Assembly: GCA_048267305.1 (NCBI GenBank)
Contig: JBLWXT010000013.1
Location: forward strand, 1 to 64,000
DNA: 64,000 bases
Source of the DNA: Owenweeksia sp048267305
GTDB lineage: Bacteria > Bacteroidota > Bacteroidia > Flavobacteriales > Schleiferiaceae
Reading direction: 5' to 3'
Part shown: in pieces, positions 1-7,467 of the stretch
Layout of the letters: each line of letters starts with the position of its first letter
How positions within the stretch are numbered: the stretch's first letter is position 1
Translations under genes and position numbers: made by a program
The notes under the pieces: model-generated
What the model was told of the DNA's origin: nothing
The model's database searches: none
Seen by the model: only the letters and a program-made list of their open reading frames with translations

Positions 1-105
1 AACCTAAAATAACTAAAAATCAAAAAGATAGTATTTGAATGTGCCTTAACTTAATGACATTGCGCTCGCGCTAGCTGGGTAGGATTTCCTGAATATCTAA
101 AAAGA

Positions 106-138
106 AACCCTAACAGAGCTTAGAACTCTGTTAGGGTT
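106..138. terminator. Perfect 13-bp hairpin, first of a local family
   Basis: Arms 106-118 (AACCCTAACAGAG) and 126-138 (CTCTGTTAGGGTT) pair perfectly around a 7-base loop. Related hairpins lie at 901-935 and 1976-2008. It probably terminates transcription of whatever lies left of the window. No gene is visible in 1-223; the other notable part is a stretch at 61-80 that resembles one arm of the inverted repeat at 802-874. Confidence 0.6.
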
Positions 139-223
139 ATAAATGATAAAAGGCCCATTCAAGAACGCTATGAGAGTGTGAGGAAAGCTAAACTTCTACA
201 AAATAACCCCAATTCCTTAAATT

Positions 224-790
224 ATGCACCGAACAATCTTGATTTCAACGGTAAGCTTTTTATTAATGAGTTGTTCGATGACTAGAAAACGTGTGGTTTA
301 TAATAAAGAAATGAGAGTAACAGCTATTGGTTATTATTCAAAAATCACGGGTAAAGAAACTGGCACTTGGACTCACTATGACAACGATGGTGCGGTAATG
401 CAAATAGAAGAGTTCAAGGCGGGTAAGTTGCATGGTTTAAGGTTTTTGTACTATAAAGGGGGCAAACTACACTATAAAAGTTTATTTGCTAATGATTATT
501 TTGTCGCGGATTCATGTTTTTATAATAACCCAACAAATTCATTAGCTTATGGTGGGCAGTATAGGAGGCTAAGAAAACATGATGGTTTTCCTAATTTTAT
601 TGGAGATGCGGTGAAAGTTGGTATTTGGACTTTCATGTCCGAGGAAGGTCAGATTGATTCAATAGTTGATTATGTTGGAGTTAAGAAAGTATATTCTGAA
701 GCCGTGGATATTTTGAAGCCAGGCACGAAAAATATTTTGCTTGTAGATACTGTGGTAAAAGTTGAGTATTACAAGAAGTATTCGATGTAG
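224..790 (+). CDS. MORN-repeat-variant lipoprotein, function unknown
   Basis: This 188-residue protein begins with a lipoprotein signal; the lipobox LLMSC puts the lipidated cysteine at residue 17, so it is membrane anchored on the periplasmic side or exported. Residues about 43-92 hold MORN-like variant repeats (G-x-W-x-x-Y-x-x-x-G, then GKLHG and YYKGGKL), the pattern seen in many Bacteroidota antitoxin-like or surface lipoproteins. The rest is unassigned. It stands alone, converges on the HAAS/PadR pair, and shares the hairpin at 901-935 with it. The ATG at 224 directly precedes a good signal peptide, so the start is well supported. No function can be assigned beyond the envelope location. 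Confidence 0.75.
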   Translation: MHRTILISTVSFLLMSCSMTRKRVVYNKEMRVTAIGYYSKITGKETGTWTHYDNDGAVMQIEEFKAGKLHGLRFLYYKGGKLHYKSLFANDYFVADSCFYNNPTNSLAYGGQYRRLRKHDGFPNFIGDAVKVGIWTFMSEEGQIDSIVDYVGVKKVYSEAVDILKPGTKNILLVDTVVKVEYYKKYSM

Positions 791-801
791 GAACTCCCCC
801 A

Positions 802-874
802 GCTGGCGCAAGCGTCCCGCTTGTGTCCTTTTATATATAACAACATTTGACACGAGTAAAACGCTCACGCTAGC
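802..874. repeat. Imperfect inverted repeat, REP-like
   Basis: Arms 802-827 and 849-874 are imperfect reverse complements: 18 of 26 positions match and all eight differences are transitions. A partial copy of the right arm occurs at 61-80 (gcgctcgcgctagc). The element fills the convergent gap between two genes, like REP elements elsewhere. Confidence 0.5.
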
Positions 875-900
875 ACATAAGATTGCCTGAATCAAAAAAC

Positions 901-935
901 AAACCCTGACAGAGTTTGGAACTATGTCAGGGTTT
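901..935. terminator. Bidirectional hairpin terminator
   Basis: Arms 901-914 and 922-935 (AAACCCTGACAGAG against CTATGTCAGGGTTT) pair with one mismatch. It lies between convergent genes ending at 790 (plus) and 971 (minus) and could serve both. Its sequence matches the hairpins at 106-138 and 1976-2008. Confidence 0.65.
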
Positions 936-970
936 ATATTTTAAACAAGCTTTGTTCTTCCTTATCCCGT

Positions 971-1579
971 TTACGAAACTGATTTCCTATACATAGAAAT
1001 AAACAGGAATGGCAGGAAACCAAAGGCGAATACTGCAGCCCCAAGCATAAGCAATACGTTGGCACCCATAAGGTGAAACAACTTAAATAAGCCTGCAAAC
1101 CCGGTAATAATGGCAGCTACCGCACCAAGTATTAGTTGTGATTTTTCCTCGCGTGTTTTTGAAATAGCCAGTTTATACCTGCTAAAGGCAAATAGCGGCA
1201 CAAATACTAGTAATAGCATTAGAAGACCGCTGATAAACAAAACGGTTCCATAAGGGTAATGCAAAATTTTGAACATAAAACCTGCGGTTAAGCTCACTGA
1301 GCCTAAAAAGCCGGTGGTGTACAATAGTTTTTTCATAATTAATATTCGTTTTGAGTTTAATAAAAATACGGTTCTACGTTGTAGGTCATTTAGCCCATGG
1401 GGCGCTAATTCCAAAATAGCTTCATCCAGTAAAGTTTCAAAGGCCACGCCCTTTTCCAGGCCATATTCAATCACGCAACACAAATGGTCAATTACATCGT
1501 CTCGCAGTTTTGGCAATTTTAATCCTTGCTCTTCTACCCGCTTTTGCATAATCGCGATTTGGTATTCAGTTAGCTTCAT
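971..1579 (-). CDS. PadR-associated HAAS-like membrane protein with GldL-like hairpins
   Basis: 202 residues. Residues 1-75 are soluble and resemble the HAAS (DUF1700-like) domain usually coupled to PadR regulators; the remainder forms about four membrane helices (roughly 85-107, 111-133, 146-170, 172-195). The first helical hairpin contains FKILHYPYG (103-111) and the second FKLFHLMGA (165-173). Both recall FKILHLPGA at residues 32-40 of GldL in this same window. The start ATG overlaps the padR stop by four bases (ATGA), so the two genes are translationally coupled, PadR first. It probably acts as a membrane partner or target of the regulator. The GldL likeness is my reading of the sequence and may reflect only a generic hairpin. 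Confidence 0.7.
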   Translation of the reverse strand: MKLTEYQIAIMQKRVEEQGLKLPKLRDDVIDHLCCVIEYGLEKGVAFETLLDEAILELAPHGLNDLQRRTVFLLNSKRILIMKKLLYTTGFLGSVSLTAGFMFKILHYPYGTVLFISGLLMLLLVFVPLFAFSRYKLAISKTREEKSQLILGAVAAIITGFAGLFKLFHLMGANVLLMLGAAVFAFGFLPFLFISMYRKSVS

Positions 1580-1914
1580 GCAATACTGATATTTGGAGAT
1601 ATCACCTTAGAGAGAGTGGCCATAAAATCCTCCAACTCCTTTAAATAAGCCACTTTTTCGCTTTTTCCTTTAGTTGTAAGTAAGTAGTATTTACGTACCC
1701 TTTTACCTATATACTCTTCTTCAAAAGTCAATAATCCATCCTTGGTCATTCGCTGCAGCGCGGGATAAAGTGATCCATCTTTAAGCAAAATTTTTCCATC
1801 CGAAAGTTCCTTTACCTTCTGAAAAATCTCATAGCCATACATCCGCCCATTTTCAGATAACAGATTCAAGACTATAACCGAGAGGGTTCCTTTTAAGAGT
1901 TCTTTACTATACAT
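1576..1914 (-). CDS. PadR family transcriptional regulator
   Basis: A 112-residue winged-helix protein. It shows the PadR pattern: an N-terminal helix ending in LKGTL, then YGYEIFQKVKEL, a recognition region around LKDGSLYPALQRM, and a beta wing with GKRVRKYYLLTTKGK. The C-terminal helix is short, as in the small-PadR class. It leads a two-gene operon with the HAAS-like membrane protein and overlaps it by four bases. An inverted repeat covers its promoter, which fits autorepression. The -7 box ends only five bases before the ATG, so the mRNA should be leaderless or nearly so. The ligand is unknown. Confidence 0.9.
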   Translation of the reverse strand: MYSKELLKGTLSVIVLNLLSENGRMYGYEIFQKVKELSDGKILLKDGSLYPALQRMTKDGLLTFEEEYIGKRVRKYYLLTTKGKSEKVAYLKELEDFMATLSKVISPNISIA

Positions 1915-1959
1915 AGTTCAAATATACATAGATTTACAATACCTCAACAATCTATGTAT
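1912..1959 (-). promoter_or_regulatory. padR promoter with overlapping inverted-repeat operator
   Basis: Read on the minus strand there is a TTG (-33, at 1945-1947), an 18-base spacer and TATATTTG (-7, at 1919-1926), matching the Bacteroidota consensus. Perfect 11-base arms ATACATAGATT (1924-1934) and AATCTATGTAT (1949-1959) overlap the -7 box and abut the -33 box. This is the geometry expected of an autorepressing PadR operator. The predicted transcription start falls on or next to the ATG at 1914. Confidence 0.65.
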
Positions 1960-1975
1960 TAATTTTTAAAAAAAC

Positions 1976-2008
1976 AACCCTGACATAGCTCTAAGCCCTG
2001 TCAGGGTT
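1976..2008 (-). terminator. Hairpin terminator after the response regulator
   Basis: AACCCTGACA (1976-1985) pairs perfectly with TGTCAGGGTT (1999-2008). On the minus strand it follows the response-regulator stop at 2063 and runs into a T-rich stretch. It is the third member of the local hairpin family. Confidence 0.65.
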
Positions 2009-2062
2009 TATATTTTCTAATACTGCTCATCTGTGGACTATCCACTGAAAGCTATCCGCTAG

Positions 2063-2713
2063 CTACACCAACCTATTCCTAATCGCCATTTGTACCGCCT
2101 CAACCTTATTGTGTACGTGTAGTTTTTGGTAAATGTTTTCGATATGCTTGCGTACCGTACCGGGGCTGATGAAGAGATTTTCAGCAATTTGGTTGTAGTT
2201 AAGGCCGCTGGCCAGCTGCTCCAGTATTTCGGTTTCGCGCTTAGTGAGGTTAAAGTCCACTTTTTCTTCTGGAATTTCCTGGTCTTTATAGCGGATAAGA
2301 TTTAATGCCTTTCGGGCTACGCTGCCGCTCATGGGAGCTCCACCATCCATCACCTCTGTAATTGCCCCAAAAAGTTTGTCTGGCCTTTCGTCTTTTAATA
2401 GGTAACCATTTGCCCCAGCCATTATGGCCTGAAGGATGTAGTTTTCCTCATCAAACACGGTGCTCATAATAATTTTGATGTGTGGGTATTTGAGCTTTAC
2501 CTGCTTGGTGGTTTCAATCCCATCCATCACTGGCATTTGTATATCCATCAGAATAAGATCTACATGAGCATCAACTTCAAGATGTTTGAGAATAGCCTGA
2601 CCATGTGGTTCCCAGCCTCTAACGCTAACTTCTTGCTCAAACAAGTTGAGTTTATCGATGAGAGTTCGCGCAAGGCGATTGTTGTCTTCTGCAATTAAAA
2701 TACGGATGGCCAT
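2063..2713 (-). CDS. NarL/FixJ-type two-component response regulator
   Basis: 216 residues. The N-terminal receiver domain has the acidic pocket (AEDN, residues 8-11), the phosphoacceptor Asp57 in LILMDIQMP, a Ser/Thr switch near residue 84 and Lys107 in GYLLKDE. Residues about 155-216 form a LuxR-type helix-turn-helix (LTKRETEILEQLASG, then NQIAENLFISPGTVRKHI). It lies 46 bases after the histidine kinase and is surely its partner. Targets are unknown. Confidence 0.92.
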   Translation of the reverse strand: MAIRILIAEDNNRLARTLIDKLNLFEQEVSVRGWEPHGQAILKHLEVDAHVDLILMDIQMPVMDGIETTKQVKLKYPHIKIIMSTVFDEENYILQAIMAGANGYLLKDERPDKLFGAITEVMDGGAPMSGSVARKALNLIRYKDQEIPEEKVDFNLTKRETEILEQLASGLNYNQIAENLFISPGTVRKHIENIYQKLHVHNKVEAVQMAIRNRLV

Positions 2714-2759
2714 GGTTTGGAGATTTAAGGGCTAAAATATGGGATCGAATAAGAAAATG

Positions 2760-4673
2760 CTATACGTAGTTTGACTGATTAAGCGGCACTTTAACTTCCA
2801 CCCTTGTACCCTTACCGGGAGCAGTAGTTAGGTTCAATTCTCCATGAAATTGTTTAGCCCGTTCTTTCATGTTTATAAGTCCATATCCCTTTTCGCTAAG
2901 ATCATTTAGCACAAAGCCACGTCCGTCATCAGTTATTTTAACAGTCAATGTGCCATTGTACTTTTTAAAGGATATCAGCATCTCGCTAAAGTCGGCATAC
3001 TTTACCGCATTATTTACAGCTTCCTGCACAATTCGGTAAAGGTTAATGGCCATTACTGGACTTAGGGTAAGATCATCATCCGCCCCCATATTCACCTTCA
3101 CGCTCTTTCCATCTAAATTAAGCCGAGAAACAAATTCCTGGGTTTTTGCGGTAAGCGTTTCCAGGTCAATCACCTTTTGGTTCATTGCCCAAATAGTTTC
3201 CCTGAGCTGTAGCATGGTATCTCTGCCATTATCGCTAATGGCATAAAGTGCCTCTTTGCGTACCTCATCTTCTTCGGTAAAGGCAAGGTTATCAATCCCA
3301 CTACTTATAATTGTGAGCTGGGAACCAATATGGTCATGAAGGTCTCTGGAAATCCGAACGCGCTCTTCCTGAATACGGGCCTGTAGTTCTGCTCTGGCAA
3401 GCTCTTCCCTCAGGCGGCTTTCTTCGGTTAGCTTTTGCTCCTTTAGTTTTTGCTGGCGGTAAATATTAACGCCTATTACTACAAGCAATAAAATGGTTGC
3501 CACCAGAAGAATAGCCCAAATAGTTCGCTGCCTTACCTTTAATTGTTCTTCGGCCAATATCACCTTGCTTTCGGCTAATTCCCGCTCGTTTTTCTCGGTA
3601 TCATATCGCGTTTGTACTTCTCTGATTATCTTCTCCTTTTCCACGTCATAAAAGTCATATTGAGCTTCAATACGCTTAAGGAGATGCCTTGTTGCAGCCT
3701 TGTAATTACCTGTTAATGTATCTGCAGTGGCAAGCCGGGCATAAATGTTAATCAGTTCTCGTTTATTTCCAATTTCTATTGAAATCCTTTCGGCAGAATC
3801 CAAAACAGCAAAGGCCTTACTGTAATCCTTCATCTCGGTGTACAAATCTCCCAACAGAGAATACTCACCAGCCAGAGCATTTTTATCACCCAATTCCATT
3901 CTAATATTCTTCGCCAAATTAGTGGCCCAAATTGCCGAATCCAACTGGCCTTCACGCTTAAACACCACCCCGAGGTTACTGAAATTAATAGCCAATCCGC
4001 GCTTGTCATTTAGACCATCCTTCAGTTCAATTGATTTCTCTGTAAAATAGCGCGCGCTGTCATTTTTCTGAAAATCGAGATACAGCTTACCCAAGTTGGT
4101 ATAAGACACGCTAAGTCCATAAATATCTCCCAACCTCTCCCGAGCATCAACAGCACGCATATGAAATGGAATAGCGGCCTTGTACTCCCGTTTATCGACA
4201 TAAAGTGCACCAATATTACTCAGGGTATTTGCAACCCCCTTCTCGTTATTGTTTTCCTCAGAAATAACCAGGGATTGGGTGTAATAATCGATAGCTCTAT
4301 CCAACTCACCAAGGTTCCAATAAATAAGCCCAATGTTATTCAGCACCTGTCCCTTCAGTATAATATTGCCCTGCATTTCCGCTATAGACATAGCTTTACG
4401 ATAGCAAAAAAGGGCACTGTCATACTTAGAAGTAACATCGTAAACAATGCCCAATTGATTATAACACACAGCCTCTAAATCGTGATTTTTAATTTTTTGA
4501 GAAATGGCCAAACCCTGTAAAACAAGATTCCTGGCCTTTATGGGCTCGGAATAAATCACCTCCTTAGCTTGCGCCTGAAACTGCGCAACTTTAGCTGAGT
4601 CCCTATTCTGCGCTAAAGCAGCAACAGAAAACACCAGGGTAACCACCATAATAACAGAGCGGAAGCTTTTCAT
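2760..4673 (-). CDS. TPR-containing sensor histidine kinase (HisKA_3 type)
   Basis: 637 residues. A signal peptide (about 1-21) precedes about six tetratricopeptide repeats (roughly 40-340) predicted to be periplasmic. One membrane helix (385-403) is followed by a coiled coil and the kinase core. The HisKA_3 H-box RISRDLHDHIG places the phosphorylated histidine at residue 446. The HATPase domain has the N-box (QEAVNNAVKYAD), G1 (DDGRGF) and G2 (GYGLINM). This NarX/DesK-like arrangement is common in Bacteroidota. It is transcribed first and the NarL-type regulator second. The periplasmic TPR suggests a protein or peptide signal, which is inference. Confidence 0.92.
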   Translation of the reverse strand: MKSFRSVIMVVTLVFSVAALAQNRDSAKVAQFQAQAKEVIYSEPIKARNLVLQGLAISQKIKNHDLEAVCYNQLGIVYDVTSKYDSALFCYRKAMSIAEMQGNIILKGQVLNNIGLIYWNLGELDRAIDYYTQSLVISEENNNEKGVANTLSNIGALYVDKREYKAAIPFHMRAVDARERLGDIYGLSVSYTNLGKLYLDFQKNDSARYFTEKSIELKDGLNDKRGLAINFSNLGVVFKREGQLDSAIWATNLAKNIRMELGDKNALAGEYSLLGDLYTEMKDYSKAFAVLDSAERISIEIGNKRELINIYARLATADTLTGNYKAATRHLLKRIEAQYDFYDVEKEKIIREVQTRYDTEKNERELAESKVILAEEQLKVRQRTIWAILLVATILLLVVIGVNIYRQQKLKEQKLTEESRLREELARAELQARIQEERVRISRDLHDHIGSQLTIISSGIDNLAFTEEDEVRKEALYAISDNGRDTMLQLRETIWAMNQKVIDLETLTAKTQEFVSRLNLDGKSVKVNMGADDDLTLSPVMAINLYRIVQEAVNNAVKYADFSEMLISFKKYNGTLTVKITDDGRGFVLNDLSEKGYGLINMKERAKQFHGELNLTTAPGKGTRVEVKVPLNQSNYV

Positions 4674-4721
4674 ATTGCAAAAATTGAGCTACTAAAAGTA
4701 CGCTAGTATTAACACATAAAA

Positions 4722-4744
4722 AAAGCCTCTGGTTAAGAGGCTTT
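4722..4744 (-). terminator. Terminator after the Kazal-domain lipoprotein gene
   Basis: AAAGCCTCT (4722-4730) pairs with AGAGGCTTT (4736-4744) around a 5-base loop. On the minus strand the stem is followed by a run of T. It separates the sanA-like/Kazal pair from the two-component operon. Confidence 0.8.
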
Positions 4745-4772
4745 AAATTTTCGATATGATGTGTGGTTTTTC

Positions 4773-5576
4773 CTAATACTTATAGGTAAACTGTTTGCTA
4801 TAAGTTCCTTCACTATCGACAAGTATAAAGTCAACAGAGTTAACTCCTGCCTTTTGTAATGCACTTATATCATACCCTCTATCCTTCATCAGGTAGGCCT
4901 GACAAAGATCACCGTTACCCTCATGCACAAGTTTAAGCACCGGGGGCGTTGGTGGAGTTGGGCAGAAATCCGGCATCAGCCTCAACTCAAAATCGTGCTC
5001 ACCACAACCGCCACCATGGCTGAAGTTTATATCGAGACAATCTCCACTTATCTCCGCATCATTTATTGAAACAGGGTCTTTAAAGTTTACAACCTGCCTA
5101 ACGTTCAATGTCTTAAGGGGTTCACAGGTTTGATTTCTGATACATATAATATCAGCCAACTCACCTGCCATACAAACAGAGGCATGGGTTGTAAAAACCC
5201 GATAATCGAGTTCCACATATGTACCTGCCACAAGTGTATAGTTTGCAGGAACACCCACTGGTTCTAATTTAGTGCCATTGCTGAGCTCCACCATTAATCC
5301 ACAGCCATCAAGACCGGTATAATCCACTACTACACCTGAATATTTATACGTACAACCACAAATACCCTTGGTGTATGAAGTAACCCCTCCTCCATTTTCT
5401 GCTACGCAGGAATTTGAATAGGTTTTACCATCACAACCGCAAACAGGATCTTCCACAGCCGGGCACAAAACGTTGGTGTTTATTTGTTCAGGATCTACAC
5501 AAGAGTCGGATTCTTGCTTTTTTTCACAGCCTGAAATCATCAGGCCCAGAAACGCGAGAGTTATTAGCTTTTTCAT
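4773..5576 (-). CDS. Lipoprotein with an N-terminal Kazal-type domain
   Basis: 267 residues from the ATG at 5576. The longer open frame begins inside the upstream gene and has no signal peptide, whereas this start gives a clean lipoprotein signal with lipobox MISGC (Cys17). Residues about 25-75 carry the six-cysteine Kazal pattern, including PVCGCDGKTYSNSC and the closing GIC; Kazal domains typically inhibit serine proteases. The rest is rich in beta strand with several more cysteines and is unassigned. It lies 46 bases after the SanA-like gene, in an apparent operon, and ends at the terminator at 4722-4744. An envelope protease inhibitor is plausible, but the inhibitory loop is not proven active. 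Confidence 0.75.
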   Translation of the reverse strand: MKKLITLAFLGLMISGCEKKQESDSCVDPEQINTNVLCPAVEDPVCGCDGKTYSNSCVAENGGGVTSYTKGICGCTYKYSGVVVDYTGLDGCGLMVELSNGTKLEPVGVPANYTLVAGTYVELDYRVFTTHASVCMAGELADIICIRNQTCEPLKTLNVRQVVNFKDPVSINDAEISGDCLDINFSHGGGCGEHDFELRLMPDFCPTPPTPPVLKLVHEGNGDLCQAYLMKDRGYDISALQKAGVNSVDFILVDSEGTYSKQFTYKY

Positions 5577-5622
5577 TTTTACGTGTTTATACCAAGACGG
5601 TGGTGAAAACACATTGGTTGCT

Positions 5623-6261
5623 TTACTCCCCAATTTTAACTTCTTCTCCTAAAAAATGGGGTTGGGTGCGCAGGACGTATAAATCGAGCATCATTTTGGT
5701 ACGGGCAAGTACCTCGCGAATCCGCGTTTTAAAGCCTGCTCTCACCTCCACATCACGCGCATTGTAGCCATAGGCCTCGATACCTTTTTTATGAGCTATA
5801 AAAACGGCTCTTTCGTTGTGAAACTTCTGGGAAACCACCACAAACCCCCTTTGGCCAAATACTTCGCGAGCACGAACCATAGAATCAAGGGTTCTAAATC
5901 CGGCATAGTCGAGCACAATGTTCTCTACCGGAATACCACGTTTCATCAAGGCACTTTGCATGGCCACGGGTTCATTATAATTCCGCTGGCGATTATCGCC
6001 ACTCACAAGTATATACTTCACCTTTCCTGAATTGTACAATTCAGCCGCGGCATTCATCCTGAATTCGAAATATTGATTTTTTTGGCCATTGGACAAAAAC
6101 TGGCTCGTGCCCAACAGCACGGCCACTTTTGCCGGTTTTACCTCTTCCAGGCTATCGGTAATATATGGCTCTGCCTTAACTGAAACCACATGATTGAAGT
6201 AGAAAACCACAACCACTAAAATCGCGATTAGCGAAAATGATATATACAGCCACTTTTTCAT
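5623..6261 (-). CDS. SanA/YdcF/ElyC-like (DUF218) envelope protein
   Basis: 212 residues: one N-terminal membrane anchor (about 5-23) and a single DUF218 domain. The family marks are visible: VAVLLGTS, FRMNAAAELYNSGKVKYILVSGD, ALMKRGIPVENIVLD and VVSQKFHNERAVFIA. SanA-type proteins affect envelope integrity and vancomycin permeability in enterobacteria; the biochemical activity is not settled. It is first in a pair with the Kazal-domain lipoprotein. The name sanA is not assigned because the family has several paralogous branches. Confidence 0.82.
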   Translation of the reverse strand: MKKWLYISFSLIAILVVVVFYFNHVVSVKAEPYITDSLEEVKPAKVAVLLGTSQFLSNGQKNQYFEFRMNAAAELYNSGKVKYILVSGDNRQRNYNEPVAMQSALMKRGIPVENIVLDYAGFRTLDSMVRAREVFGQRGFVVVSQKFHNERAVFIAHKKGIEAYGYNARDVEVRAGFKTRIREVLARTKMMLDLYVLRTQPHFLGEEVKIGE

Positions 6262-6364
6262 TAGAAGAGTAGATTGCGCAAAAGTGCTTTCCTTGATATA
6301 GGTTAACGGGGCCAGGTATAAATCATTTCACCTTATAGGTACTTCTATGCTTGAATTGGCAGTA

Positions 6365-7306
6365 TTAATCCTCAGGGAGGTACTCTTCAATAAGCTCTCT
6401 CTTGGTTTCAAAAAAATCTTCCACCAAAACCTGATGGCGTTTCACAAATTTATCAAGGTCACGCTGGGCATCGCGATAATCGCGCTCATCCAGGAACTCA
6501 TTTTCGAGCTGTGCCGCCAATGGCTTCAGATTGTCGCGCATCTCCGCTTCCATTTCAGTGAGGTAGAAGAGTGTTTCTTCATAGAGATCATCCTTACCGT
6601 CAAAATCAGCATATTCGGCTATCTCTCTTTTAGATTCAATGATGGCATCGCGCATATCCACCAATATGGCATCCAGGCTATCCATATTGCTTCTTCCTAT
6701 CACGCCCAGGTATTCGCGAACTTCTGCCTCCACCCTAAAAAAGGACAGTGTCATATCGCGTGTATAAAGAGTTACTTCATCCAGCTGAGCATACTCCTCC
6801 TGAATTTCCTCATCACGCTCAAGCGTAAAAAAGTGCGTCTTGGCAAAGTGATCTTCCGCAGCTTCAAGTTTAAAGGTGGCCTTCATCATTTCTCCCTCAG
6901 CCTTATAAACAGCCTCATAGTATTTTTTGAGATCCTCATAGGAATCATACCTTTTTTTAATCAGCTCTTCGGCAATTCCAAAATCCTTTTCATAGGCCTC
7001 TATAAAAATGGTGAGTCCATCTACATACTCGCGCTTTAAAATATCGTAATCCTTATATGGCCCCAATCTCTCAATAGCAGTTTTACTTTCCTTCAACTGC
7101 TCCACCATCATTTCGCGATAACGGGCAACCCTTCTTTCATCCATTCCCTTTAGGCTGGCCTTTAAGTAAAGCAGGTTCTTCTTATTAATCTTTCGATTTT
7201 GATTGCTAAACTCACGCAGGTACTGCTGTGGGTTTTTGTATTTCTGGGCATCAACCGAAAAGCTAAAACCAATGATTAAAGCTATGATGGGGAGTAATCG
7301 AGTCAT
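6365..7306 (-). CDS. Secreted, highly charged helical protein, unknown function
   Basis: 313 residues from the ATG at 7306, which gives a signal peptide ending SVDAQ. The longer frame starts upstream of a perfect -7 box and is rejected. The mature protein is rich in Glu, Lys and Arg with long predicted helices and probable coiled coil, and few hydrophobic segments. I recognise no domain. It lies downstream of groEL beyond a strong terminator and has its own promoter. Likely periplasmic. Confidence 0.65.
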   Translation of the reverse strand: MTRLLPIIALIIGFSFSVDAQKYKNPQQYLREFSNQNRKINKKNLLYLKASLKGMDERRVARYREMMVEQLKESKTAIERLGPYKDYDILKREYVDGLTIFIEAYEKDFGIAEELIKKRYDSYEDLKKYYEAVYKAEGEMMKATFKLEAAEDHFAKTHFFTLERDEEIQEEYAQLDEVTLYTRDMTLSFFRVEAEVREYLGVIGRSNMDSLDAILVDMRDAIIESKREIAEYADFDGKDDLYEETLFYLTEMEAEMRDNLKPLAAQLENEFLDERDYRDAQRDLDKFVKRHQVLVEDFFETKRELIEEYLPED

Positions 7307-7329
7307 AAGTAAGATTTTGCTGTAAAGCA

Positions 7330-7337
7330 CAAATATA
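7330..7337 (-). promoter_or_regulatory. Bacteroidota -7 promoter element
   Basis: The minus strand reads TATATTTG, a perfect TAnnTTTG box, 24 bases before the ATG at 7306. It supports that start over the upstream in-frame alternative. No clear -33 TTG is seen. Confidence 0.5.
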
Positions 7338-7411
7338 ATGGGATGGGGGTAATTGGGAGTAAGGAGTTGGGAAATTTGAGTAAGCGCTTTAGCTGGATGA
7401 GGGACCAAAAC

Positions 7412-7444
7412 AAAAAACCCCGTCTCGGCTTAGCCGAGACGGGG
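7412..7444 (-). terminator. Strong groEL terminator
   Basis: A perfect 12-bp GC-rich stem, CCCCGTCTCGGC (7418-7429) with its complement (7433-7444) around a TTA loop, is followed on the minus strand by a T-run. This is a textbook intrinsic terminator for groES-groEL. Confidence 0.92.
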
Positions 7445-7467
7445 TGAGTATATATTGGGATGTGATA

